A stretch of DNA of 43,410 nucleotides, from contig JABMOI010000252.1 of NCBI GenBank assembly GCA_013204185.1, forward strand, positions 1 through 43,410, written 5' to 3'. This document shows, piece after piece, positions 17,843 to 26,324 of the stretch (the stretch's first letter is position 1; the number at the start of each line of letters is the position of its first letter). The notes under the pieces were generated by a model that was not told the origin of the DNA, did no database searches, and saw nothing but the letters and a program-made list of their open reading frames with translations. The DNA comes from a bacterium (GTDB lineage: Bacteria > Bacteroidota > Rhodothermia > Rhodothermales > UBA10348). Both the position numbers and the translations under genes were made by a program.

Positions 17843-20191
17843 ATGCACGCATTACTCATTCTTGCAGCTACTTTGTTGTCGTTATTTCCGACCCTTAACG
17901 TGAGCGAATCCGCATTGCGGGATGCTTACGGTACCTCCCTGATTATGGTAGGGGATGAAATTCTTGTCGGCGAGGTTTCAGGATTTAGCAATTCTGGAAT
18001 GGTTCACGTCCTGCATGAAAATAGTCGGGGATCATGGGATGTAGTTCAGACCTTTGTCTCCAAAGATGCGGAAGTTGGAGATCGATTTGGAACTCAAATG
18101 GCCTATTCCGATGGATATTTGGTCGTCACAAGTCCTGGAGCTGCAACCAATGGCGGCGCTGTCTTCGTCTTCGAAAAAAATGTGGATGGCCAATGGGCGC
18201 AAACCAGTAGAATCGTGTCCAATATGGCGGGCGACGGATTCGGTTCGTCTATTGCTGTTTCGGGCTCGTTTGTGGCTATTGGTGCCCCCGGCGCAAATGG
18301 AAAAACAGGACAGGTGTTCATTTATTCAGCGGCTTCTGACTGGGGCAAAATGGCAACGTTGTCCTCAAAAACCCCCGAAGCGGGAGCAAACTTTGGGCAA
18401 AGTTTAGCATCGGAAAATGGGCTATTGGCCGTCGGTTCTCCCGGATTTGGTGGCAGTTCGGGTAAAATTGAAATGTATCGTCTTTCAGGCGATTTTGCCC
18501 ACGCTGGCACGATTGACGCCGCAGACGGGGAATCTGAAATGCGATTGGGGAACGCGCTCTTTATGGCTTCCGGCAAGTTATATGCTTCCAATCCTAGAGC
18601 GCTCCGAGGAGCGGGTCAGGTTTCGGTGTTTGAAATGAAAGGGACTTCCTGGTCAATGACGCACGATTTGTCGATCCCTGGCGAGTCTGATGGCCCATCG
18701 TTTTTCGGTACGGCATTGGGTCAATCAGGAAATGAGATATGGATTTCGGCTCCTTTGGCGGAAGAGTTTGGCGGAGCGGTGTATCGCTACGATAGCAAGT
18801 CGTTCAAATTGCTTTCCACCATCAAAAACAGTCTGGAAGGTGGCCGAACACAATTCGGTACATCGATTGTAGTTGGAGAAAGTGTTGCAGCGATTGGAAT
18901 GCCAGGAAACGATTATGGCCTTGGTTCGGCGGTGGTGTACGAAAAAGACAGCTCTGGTTCGTGGATGGAAATTGCAAACTACAATCGCCCAGTGCCTGAT
19001 TTGCCAGCCGTTGCTGGAGAAGAAATTGAGTGCACCGAGGGCCGAGCAAACGGATACGCCTGTCAAAACGTTGACCTTGTTTCCTTCATACCGCTAAAAG
19101 ACCTCCGTATGAATCGTGGAGTGCGCCTAAACGACGTTTGGGGCTGGACGGACGAGGAAACGGGCAAAGAATATGGCATTATTGGCCACATGGAAGCAGC
19201 CGTCTTTATTGACGTGTCGGATCAGCAACATCCCGTTGTGCTGGGGGAATTGCCTCGAACTCCAGGTTCGCCTGGATCGACCTGGCGAGACATGAAAGTA
19301 TTCAAAGATCATGCGTTTATCGTGGCAGACGGTGCGGGTCAGCACGGGATGCAGGTATTTGATTTGCATCGGTTGCGCGACTGGAGTGGCACATTTGAAA
19401 TGTATGAGCCCGACCTGCTGTACACCAACATTGCGAGTGCCCACAACATTGTGATTAACGAAGCAACGGGCTTCGCCTACACGGTGGGTAACAGTTCAGG
19501 TGGTGAAACGTGTGGCGGCGCGTTGCACATGATTGATATAAACGACCCTAAAAACCCCAAATTTGTGGGCTGTTTTAACGATCCTGCCACGGGAAATCAG
19601 GGATCAGGTGCAACGCACGATGCGCAGTGCGTTACCTACGCCGGCCCAGATTCAGAACACACGGGCAAAGAAATTTGCGTTGGTTCAAACGGGACGGCCA
19701 TCAGCGTAGCCGATGTGACCAACAAAGAGAACCCAGTTTCAATTAGCCAAGGCACCTATCCAAACTCAGCGTACGTACATCAGGGAAGGTTCACGGAGGA
19801 TCATCGCTATTTCTATCAGAACGACGAAGGCGATGAGACCGGCGGAGTGGTAGATCGTACGCGTACCATGATTTGGGACCTGACTGATTTGGATGAGCCT
19901 GAAATGATTGCAGAGTACTACGGCGACACCAATTCAACAGACCATAACCTGTACATAAAGGGCGATTTTATGTATCAAACCAACAATGCGAGTGGTCTCC
20001 GTGTGATTGACATCCACGATCGGGCAAACCCTGTAGAAGTTGGATTTTTCGACACGACTCCTAACAATAAGAACGTCGCGGGTTTTGATGGGACCTGGAG
20101 TAGTTATCCATACTTCCAGTCGGGAGCTATTTTGGTAACGTCTCGGCGTGAAGGTCTCTTTATTGTTCGGAAGAAGGAGTTAGACATCTAG
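17843..20191 (+). CDS. Secreted double beta-propeller protein: N-terminal FG-GAP repeats + C-terminal LVIVD/choice-of-anchor B domain
   Basis: FG-GAP-like units (GDRFGTQMAYSDGYLVVTSPGAATNGGAVFVFEK; GDGFGSSIAVSGSFVAIGAPGANGKTGQVFIYS) then choice-of-anchor-B sequence (YGIIGHMEAAVFIDVSDQQHPVVLGELP; SAHNIVINEATGFAYTVG; GLRVIDIHDRANPVEVGFFDT). Confidence 0.87.
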   Translation: MHALLILAATLLSLFPTLNVSESALRDAYGTSLIMVGDEILVGEVSGFSNSGMVHVLHENSRGSWDVVQTFVSKDAEVGDRFGTQMAYSDGYLVVTSPGAATNGGAVFVFEKNVDGQWAQTSRIVSNMAGDGFGSSIAVSGSFVAIGAPGANGKTGQVFIYSAASDWGKMATLSSKTPEAGANFGQSLASENGLLAVGSPGFGGSSGKIEMYRLSGDFAHAGTIDAADGESEMRLGNALFMASGKLYASNPRALRGAGQVSVFEMKGTSWSMTHDLSIPGESDGPSFFGTALGQSGNEIWISAPLAEEFGGAVYRYDSKSFKLLSTIKNSLEGGRTQFGTSIVVGESVAAIGMPGNDYGLGSAVVYEKDSSGSWMEIANYNRPVPDLPAVAGEEIECTEGRANGYACQNVDLVSFIPLKDLRMNRGVRLNDVWGWTDEETGKEYGIIGHMEAAVFIDVSDQQHPVVLGELPRTPGSPGSTWRDMKVFKDHAFIVADGAGQHGMQVFDLHRLRDWSGTFEMYEPDLLYTNIASAHNIVINEATGFAYTVGNSSGGETCGGALHMIDINDPKNPKFVGCFNDPATGNQGSGATHDAQCVTYAGPDSEHTGKEICVGSNGTAISVADVTNKENPVSISQGTYPNSAYVHQGRFTEDHRYFYQNDEGDETGGVVDRTRTMIWDLTDLDEPEMIAEYYGDTNSTDHNLYIKGDFMYQTNNASGLRVIDIHDRANPVEVGFFDTTPNNKNVAGFDGTWSSYPYFQSGAILVTSRREGLFIVRKKELDI

Positions 20192-20223
20192 CGTTTCGGC
20201 GCTCAATTCGCATAGTCTCAAAA

Positions 20224-20238
20224 CTCCAAACCTTGGAG
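20224..20238 (+). terminator. Weak candidate terminator hairpin
   Basis: CTCCAA-acc-TTGGAG 6-bp stem 33 nt after the stop of the double-propeller gene, followed by cctaacgctttt. Confidence 0.3.
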
Positions 20239-20362
20239 CCTAACGCTTTTCGACCTAATTTTGGTAGATTGAACCCATTTTATTCGGTCACCATTTCTTT
20301 CGGACCATACGGCACGACGCGTATCACACCTGAAAGCGTAACATACCTGGAAGCACATCAGC

Positions 20363-21142
20363 ATGCAGCAACTTGAAGCGTCCTTGTTAGCGACGCAACG
20401 CGCTCCTCTCCTAGGTCAGATTTCCACCTTATTGAAGGAATCGACTGCAACTCCGGTAGACTTTTTTGCCACCATTGTGATCGTACCAAACACACCCAGT
20501 CTAGCTGGTGGCGTCGTTTCGGCCGATGTATACAAATCGCTTTCTGCCGCTGATTTCGATACGGTCATCTCCATTGCTCCGAGTGGAATTGGTGAGTTCA
20601 AACGAATTACCGCGTGTAGTTTGGAGCAGTATGCATCTCCTCTTGGGGATGTACCCGTGGACGACCGAGTGCGCAATGAGTTGTGTGACGAAGATGACGA
20701 CATTTTTCTAGATGATAAAGGGCACTTCAACCACACTGGGCTTGACGTTCAGCTACCCTTTTTGCAGTCTGTTCTGGGTGAGTTCAGCGTGGTCCCACTT
20801 GTAATGGGGTCCGAAACGGTTGATTTTTGCAAAGAGTTGGGATCGGCTGTCGGCGAAATTATGTTCAACCGTAATACGTTGGTCGTGGTTTGTGTTGACA
20901 TCGTGAGGGCGACCCCCAAGGGTATGAGCTTGTTTAGCCAAGCGCTCGATGTTTTGGACGTTCCACGCATGATGACCTTGTTAAACCAGGAAAATGAAAT
21001 CCTAGTTCAAGGCAAAGGCGGCGTCCTCGCGGCCATGATTGCGGCAACCCACCGCAGGTATACTCGAGTTCATGTCTGTGACATGGCAGCTCCTGACGAA
21101 GGCACCCACGGTTTTGTAGGTGCACTGATTGGTCGCGGTTAA
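20363..21142 (+). CDS. Memo-like (AmmeMemoRadiSam system protein B fold) protein, apparently degenerate metal site
   Basis: HTGLDVQLPFLQSVLGEFSVVPLVMG matches the Memo signature EHSLEVQLPFLQ...VPIxxG; predicted ligand motifs are changed (see findings). Confidence 0.7.
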   Translation: MQQLEASLLATQRAPLLGQISTLLKESTATPVDFFATIVIVPNTPSLAGGVVSADVYKSLSAADFDTVISIAPSGIGEFKRITACSLEQYASPLGDVPVDDRVRNELCDEDDDIFLDDKGHFNHTGLDVQLPFLQSVLGEFSVVPLVMGSETVDFCKELGSAVGEIMFNRNTLVVVCVDIVRATPKGMSLFSQALDVLDVPRMMTLLNQENEILVQGKGGVLAAMIAATHRRYTRVHVCDMAAPDEGTHGFVGALIGRG

Positions 21143-21143
21143 T

Positions 21144-22094
21144 ATGAGGGCCGACTCTCGAATATCGGGAGTACCACGGAGCCATCTGCCTAATTTGGAT
21201 GACTTTTCGATGGTTGGAGCGGGATCTCTCGGTCGCGTTTTGTGCCGTTCGCTGGTTCAAATTGGGATGCGATTAGATCAAGTTGTTGCCCGCTCCAAAG
21301 CTTCAGCCCAGCGCATCGTTCAGGAAAACAAGACGGGCGGGGCCATCGAGTTTTCAACTCTCAAACGTCCAGAGTCTTCTCTGCTGCTACTTTGCGTACC
21401 AGACGATGCCCTGGCAACCGTGAGTAACAGGTTGGCACGCCTCGGTAGTTGGAAAGGGATAACGGTGCTACATACTTCTGGCGTTCACAATAAAGATGTG
21501 CTTAGGTCGCTTTCTGATCAAGGAGCAGCGACGGGGTCTTTCCATCCACTGCAAACCTTCCTAGGCGATGAAGACCGTTCAGCCTTCCATGGCATTACGG
21601 TTGGTGTTGAGGGCGACGAAGTGGCGGTGTCCTATGGCAAGAGCCTTGCCAACAGTCTGTTGGCCGAACCGTTGGAAGTACCCAGTGAAGGAAAAGGGCT
21701 GTATCATGCGGCCGCGGCCTTAGCTAGTAATGCGGCCGTAACGCTTTTGGCTGTTTCCGAGGAAATGTGGGCAGCTTCCATTGGTCATTCGTCTAATTTT
21801 TTAACCGCATTGGGTCCTCTCGTCGAGCAAAGTGTTAAAAACACATTGTCGAAAGGCCCAAGCGCTGCGCTCACAGGACCCATATCCAGAGGGGACATTG
21901 GCACGGTCACGGCTCACCTCCAAGCTATTTCGAAGACCATGCCGCACATGAAAGCTTTGTACGGGTCCATTGCAACGGAAACGGTTCATTTGGCCATGCG
22001 TTCGGGACGCATCTCGGCCGAAGTCGCAGTTGCCCTCCTAGATGTGATTAGCGATCATTTATCCGGGGACGATTCCATCGAACAACACCCATGA
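21144..22094 (+). CDS. Rossmann-fold protein with DUF2520 domain
   Basis: FSMVGAGSLGRVLCRSLVQIG Rossmann motif, LLLCVPDDALATVSNRL, LHTSGVHNKDVLRSLSDQGAATGSFHPLQTF, and GLYHAAAALASNAAVTLLAVSEEM are DUF2520-type. ATG at 21144 preferred. Confidence 0.88.
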   Translation: MRADSRISGVPRSHLPNLDDFSMVGAGSLGRVLCRSLVQIGMRLDQVVARSKASAQRIVQENKTGGAIEFSTLKRPESSLLLLCVPDDALATVSNRLARLGSWKGITVLHTSGVHNKDVLRSLSDQGAATGSFHPLQTFLGDEDRSAFHGITVGVEGDEVAVSYGKSLANSLLAEPLEVPSEGKGLYHAAAALASNAAVTLLAVSEEMWAASIGHSSNFLTALGPLVEQSVKNTLSKGPSAALTGPISRGDIGTVTAHLQAISKTMPHMKALYGSIATETVHLAMRSGRISAEVAVALLDVISDHLSGDDSIEQHP

Positions 22095-22552
22095 AACAAG
22101 AAAAGGATGCATTGGAGCGGATTGTTGCCATTGTGGCTACCGTCCCGCAAAACAATGCAAGGTTTGTATCTGTCGTAACCATTATCGGAACGGTGTTACG
22201 ACGGGTATTGGCTGCTGAAAAAATGCTGGAAGGAGCGTCCATTTCGCTGGCTCAACGTACAAAAATGAGTCAGCTGAGAAACGAGACATCCCGCATGATT
22301 GAAGTGCTCGGTGCAGAAATGCCCAAACAGGTCTCGCTTTCCAAGGTGATAGCCACAGAGGAAGGCTCTTGGTGGTTTGCGCTTTCCGAAACGACGCACG
22401 TCTTAGAGGAGAGTGTAGAACAGTTATCCGGGATGGTTTCTCGCCAAGAAAAAGGCTCCGCGGTCCGAGATCTTACTGCGCTTTGCGTTAGCCTATTAAG
22501 AGATCACTACAACACATACATGTTGGAATCAAGAAACTGGATGGACGGGTAA
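22091..22552 (+). CDS. Hypothetical helical protein, translationally coupled to upstream DUF2520 gene
   Basis: ATGA start/stop overlap with the upstream gene; 153 aa, no recognised motif. Confidence 0.65.
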   Translation: MKQEKDALERIVAIVATVPQNNARFVSVVTIIGTVLRRVLAAEKMLEGASISLAQRTKMSQLRNETSRMIEVLGAEMPKQVSLSKVIATEEGSWWFALSETTHVLEESVEQLSGMVSRQEKGSAVRDLTALCVSLLRDHYNTYMLESRNWMDG

Positions 22553-22655
22553 GCCTGTGAATTGAATGTCATTTCGACGTATTTAGAGGAACCGCCTCAC
22601 TCGTCATCCATATGGCGATCCATCTGTCCGTTTTGTTTTCCCTGTTAAGAATCAC

Positions 22656-23453
22656 ATGCCACGATTTGAACCGATTATAAAAGCACTTTGGGTAATGGCT
22701 TTTTTGCTGTTTCCCGTTTCAGGATGTGCTTCACAAGACAGTCAGCACAAGGACACTAACTCAAACGACCAAGCACAAACTGCTGAGAAAACCGTTATGC
22801 CACCAAGCTACTTTGAAATTCAGACCAACCACGGGAAAATGGTGGTTAAACTGTACAATGAGACCCCTATTCACCGGGACAACTTCACCAAATTGGCCAC
22901 GGAAGGGTTTTTCGACGGAACGAGCTTTCATCGTGTAATTGCTGGGTTTATGATTCAAGGCGGCGACCCCAATTCAAAGGACGACGATCCATACAATGAC
23001 GGAATGGGAGATCCTGGGTACACGCTCGAAGCCGAAATCACAGCAGATCTAATCAACCGTCGCGGCGCGTTGGTCGCCGCACGTCAGCCAGACCAGTTCA
23101 ACCCTAACCGCCGTTCCTCAGGGTCTCAATTCTATATTGTACAGGGACAGCCTATTCCCGAAGAAGGGCTGACTCAGATGGAGCAGCAGATCAGTACCGC
23201 CATTGGCAAACCATTCTCCTATACCGATGCGCAGCGCGATACGTATATGACACTGGGCGGCGCTCCTTGGCTCGACATGCAGTACAGCGTATTTGGAGAA
23301 TTAGTCGAGGGATTCGAAGTGTTGGACACTATCGCAGCTTCAGCAACGCCTAGGTCTACCGGCCAGGGCGACCCTAGACTAGCCGACATGCCCTTAGAAC
23401 GTGTAGAAATGAAGGTTACTCGCTTGGAAGAGTACACCCCACCGAGCAATTAA
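22656..23453 (+). CDS. Cyclophilin-type peptidyl-prolyl cis-trans isomerase lipoprotein
   Basis: FEIQTNHGKMVVKLYNETPIHRDNFTKLATEGFFDGTSFHRVIAGFMIQGGDP, GSQFYIVQG, YSVFGELVEGFEVLDTIA; lipobox FPVSGC. Confidence 0.95.
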   Translation: MPRFEPIIKALWVMAFLLFPVSGCASQDSQHKDTNSNDQAQTAEKTVMPPSYFEIQTNHGKMVVKLYNETPIHRDNFTKLATEGFFDGTSFHRVIAGFMIQGGDPNSKDDDPYNDGMGDPGYTLEAEITADLINRRGALVAARQPDQFNPNRRSSGSQFYIVQGQPIPEEGLTQMEQQISTAIGKPFSYTDAQRDTYMTLGGAPWLDMQYSVFGELVEGFEVLDTIAASATPRSTGQGDPRLADMPLERVEMKVTRLEEYTPPSN

Positions 23454-23454
23454 G

Positions 23455-24996
23455 ATGTCTAGAGAATACTCAGAGCAAGAAGTTATCCGAAGAGATGCTA
23501 GGGCCCAATTGGATGCCGCTGGCTTTCCTCCTTACGGCTATTCGTGGGACGTGACGCATCATGCCGCGTCCATTATTGATGACTTTGATGAAACCCTTCA
23601 TCAGCCGGTAGAGGGCGTCGCGAAGGTACCTTTTCGCGTATCTGTTGCAGGCCGCGTGATGTCGATGCGCATCATGGGCAAGGCCGCGTTTTTCAACTTG
23701 CAGGACCAGAGCGGACGCATTCAGGTCTACATTTCCCGGGACGATTTGCCTGAGGGATACTACAATACCATCTTCAAGAAATTGGTAGATATCGGGGATG
23801 TAATTGGCATTGAAGGGTTCGTGTTCAAAACCCGTGTGGGCGAAACATCGGTCCATGCTCAGCGCTTCGAAATTCTTGCTAAAGCGTTGCGCCCCTTGCC
23901 GATAGAGAAAGAAGTTGATGGCAAAGTATTCAACGAAATCACAGACAAAGAATATCGGTATCGTCAGCGGTACGTAGACCTCGTGGTTCATCCCGAAGTG
24001 CGCAAGACATTCCAGCAAAGGGCCCGCATGATTACCACCATGCGCTCGTTTCTGGATGAACGAGGATATGTTGAAGTGGAGACGCCGGTGCTGCAGCCTC
24101 TGTACGGTGGAGCCGCGGCGCGCCCGTTCACGACGCGCCACAATGCGTTGGACATGAAATTGTACTTGAGGATTGCCGATGAGCTCTATCTCAAGCGTTT
24201 GATTGTTGGCGGGTTTGATGGCGTGTATGAGATCTCGAAAGACTTCCGCAACGAAGGGCTTTCCCGATTCCACAATCCAGAGTTCACCATGATGGAGCTC
24301 TATGTAGCCTACAAAGACTACAATTGGATGATGGATTTGGTTGAGGAAATGGTTGAGACCATCGCAACGGTCCTTCACGGATCGACAGATTTGACAGTAG
24401 GCGACAACACCATCTCATTTGCCCGTCCATGGAAGCGTATTCCGCTATTTGAAGCCATCGAGGAGAAAACAGGTCACGACCTATCGGGCCTGTCTCGGGA
24501 CGATTTGGCAACGGTAGCAAAGAAACTGGAACTAGATATTGACGACACGATGGGCAGCGGGAAACTCATTGATGAGATTTTCGGAGAGTTTGTCGAGCCG
24601 CACATGATTCAGCCCACGTTTATTACGGATTACCCAATTGAGCTGAGCCCGTTAGCTAAAAAGCACCGGACGAAAGAAGGCTTGGTAGAACGCTTTGAAG
24701 CGATTTGTAACGGAAAAGCGCTGTGCAACGCGTTTTCTGAGCTCAACGATCCAGACGATCAGCGGTCTCGTTTTGAAGATCAGGTAGGCCTGGGTATGAG
24801 AGGAGATGCCGAAGCGATGCAGCTCGACGAGGACTACCTAAGAGCACTCGAATACGGAATGCCTCCCACGGCAGGTTTAGGAATCGGAATTGATCGGTTG
24901 GCCATGCTCATGACCAACTCGCGTTCCATTCGAGACGTCATTTTATTCCCGCTGCTTCGCCCAGAAGTTGAGGAATCCGCGGCCGAAACCGAATGA
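23455..24996 (+). CDS. lysS: Lysine--tRNA ligase (class II)
   Basis: OB-fold (GRVMSMRIMGKAAFFNLQDQSGRIQVYI) and class II motifs (RYVDLV, FRNEGLSRFHNPEFTMMELYVAY, GLGIGIDRLAMLMTNSRSIRDVILFPLLRP). Confidence 0.98.
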   Translation: MSREYSEQEVIRRDARAQLDAAGFPPYGYSWDVTHHAASIIDDFDETLHQPVEGVAKVPFRVSVAGRVMSMRIMGKAAFFNLQDQSGRIQVYISRDDLPEGYYNTIFKKLVDIGDVIGIEGFVFKTRVGETSVHAQRFEILAKALRPLPIEKEVDGKVFNEITDKEYRYRQRYVDLVVHPEVRKTFQQRARMITTMRSFLDERGYVEVETPVLQPLYGGAAARPFTTRHNALDMKLYLRIADELYLKRLIVGGFDGVYEISKDFRNEGLSRFHNPEFTMMELYVAYKDYNWMMDLVEEMVETIATVLHGSTDLTVGDNTISFARPWKRIPLFEAIEEKTGHDLSGLSRDDLATVAKKLELDIDDTMGSGKLIDEIFGEFVEPHMIQPTFITDYPIELSPLAKKHRTKEGLVERFEAICNGKALCNAFSELNDPDDQRSRFEDQVGLGMRGDAEAMQLDEDYLRALEYGMPPTAGLGIGIDRLAMLMTNSRSIRDVILFPLLRPEVEESAAETE

Positions 24997-26267
24997 ATCC
25001 GGCGCTCCCCGCTATCGGATATGTAGAACTGATTCGCGAGAATTCAGCATTCCGGAAATTGTGGCTGGGAAACGTTGTTTCGCTATTTGGGGATTGGTTT
25101 AACACCATTGCCCTGTACGCGCTCATTCTGAACCTAACCGGCTCAGAATTCGCGCTGGGTGCGGTTTTTATTACCAAGATGTTGCCTGCAGCTCTGGCAT
25201 CGCCGTTAGCTGGCGTCTTAGTAGATCGATTCGATCGGCGCAAGACCATGATTGTGTCGGACGTGTTGCGGGCGGTTATCGTTCTGGGGTTTTTGGTTGT
25301 AGATGAGCCGAATGAGGTCTTTTTAATCTATGTCCTAACTGCCGCTCAGGTGGTCATAGGATCTGTTTTTCGCCCCGCTCAAAACGCCTCGATCCCCAAT
25401 GTCACGAGGAAGATCGACCTTGTGACGGCCAACACAATTATGGCAGCGACATGGTCTGTCATGCTGGCTATGGGGGCCGCTCTAGGTGGGTTTGCAGCAG
25501 AAGTTTTCGGTTTGAAAGCTGTGTTTGTGCTGGATAGCCTGAGCTATTTGCTTTCGGCGTGGTTCATTTATCGGACGGCAATCCCTTCACCCATTGATCA
25601 CGCCCCAAAGCCTCCTTTATTCAGATCAGCTCATCGGGAAATAAAGGAAGGATGGAACTACATCCAAGCACATCCAGCCATTCGGCGGATGGCTACGGTC
25701 AAGGCGTTTTGGGCTGTTGCAGGCGGGGGATTGGTTTACATGTTGGCACTCGTTGGGGGCCAAGTGAATCCCCTGCACCAGGCCGCTTCCATCGGGGTTC
25801 TCTTTGCCGCGCGCGGCATTGGGACCGCAATCGGTCCCATCGCCGCGCGCCACTTTTTCACTGACGAACGCTCTTGGGTCATGGTGCTGGGCAGCAGTAT
25901 CGTGCTAACGGGAGTGGGCTACATAGCCGTTGGCCTAGCCCCCTTTACGCTCATTGTGGCCATCCCTGTTCTGCTCGCTCATGCTGCGGGTGGCTCGAGC
26001 TGGGTGCTGTCGACCGTGCTCCTGCAGAAGCGGTCACACGATCGATTCCGGGGACGCGTGTTTGCAAACGAATGGCTTTTTGTGATGGGAACTGAGACGG
26101 CTTCTATTCTCGTTGCGAGTCTCGTTCTTGAAATGGGACTCCTTTCGCTCAGAAATACCGTTTTGGGATTTGGAATGACCTCGGTCGTAATCGGTCTTTT
26201 TTGGCTAATGAGAGCCGTTCCGTCAGAAAAAAACGATTATCTGACAGGAAATGTGCCAGAATCGTAA
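24993..26267 (+). CDS. MFS transporter
   Basis: Twelve-TM-like pattern, FRKLWLGNVVSLFGDWFNTIALYALIL, LVDRFDRRKTMIVSDVLRAV; ATGA overlap with lysS. Confidence 0.9.
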   Translation: MNPALPAIGYVELIRENSAFRKLWLGNVVSLFGDWFNTIALYALILNLTGSEFALGAVFITKMLPAALASPLAGVLVDRFDRRKTMIVSDVLRAVIVLGFLVVDEPNEVFLIYVLTAAQVVIGSVFRPAQNASIPNVTRKIDLVTANTIMAATWSVMLAMGAALGGFAAEVFGLKAVFVLDSLSYLLSAWFIYRTAIPSPIDHAPKPPLFRSAHREIKEGWNYIQAHPAIRRMATVKAFWAVAGGGLVYMLALVGGQVNPLHQAASIGVLFAARGIGTAIGPIAARHFFTDERSWVMVLGSSIVLTGVGYIAVGLAPFTLIVAIPVLLAHAAGGSSWVLSTVLLQKRSHDRFRGRVFANEWLFVMGTETASILVASLVLEMGLLSLRNTVLGFGMTSVVIGLFWLMRAVPSEKNDYLTGNVPES

Positions 26268-26324
26268 AAAGTGGCACTGATTTAGCAGTTCAGGATGTAT
26301 TACTAAACGTTGCATTCTCGCTGC

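Noticed and set aside
17692-17898. 68-aa ORF upstream of the double-propeller gene
   Set aside because: Overlaps the start of the well-supported CDS at 17843 in another frame; Cys/His-rich by chance, no homology signal.
23470-24378. 302-aa minus-strand ORF
   Set aside because: Lies wholly antisense to lysS, whose translation is unambiguous; no recognisable domain.
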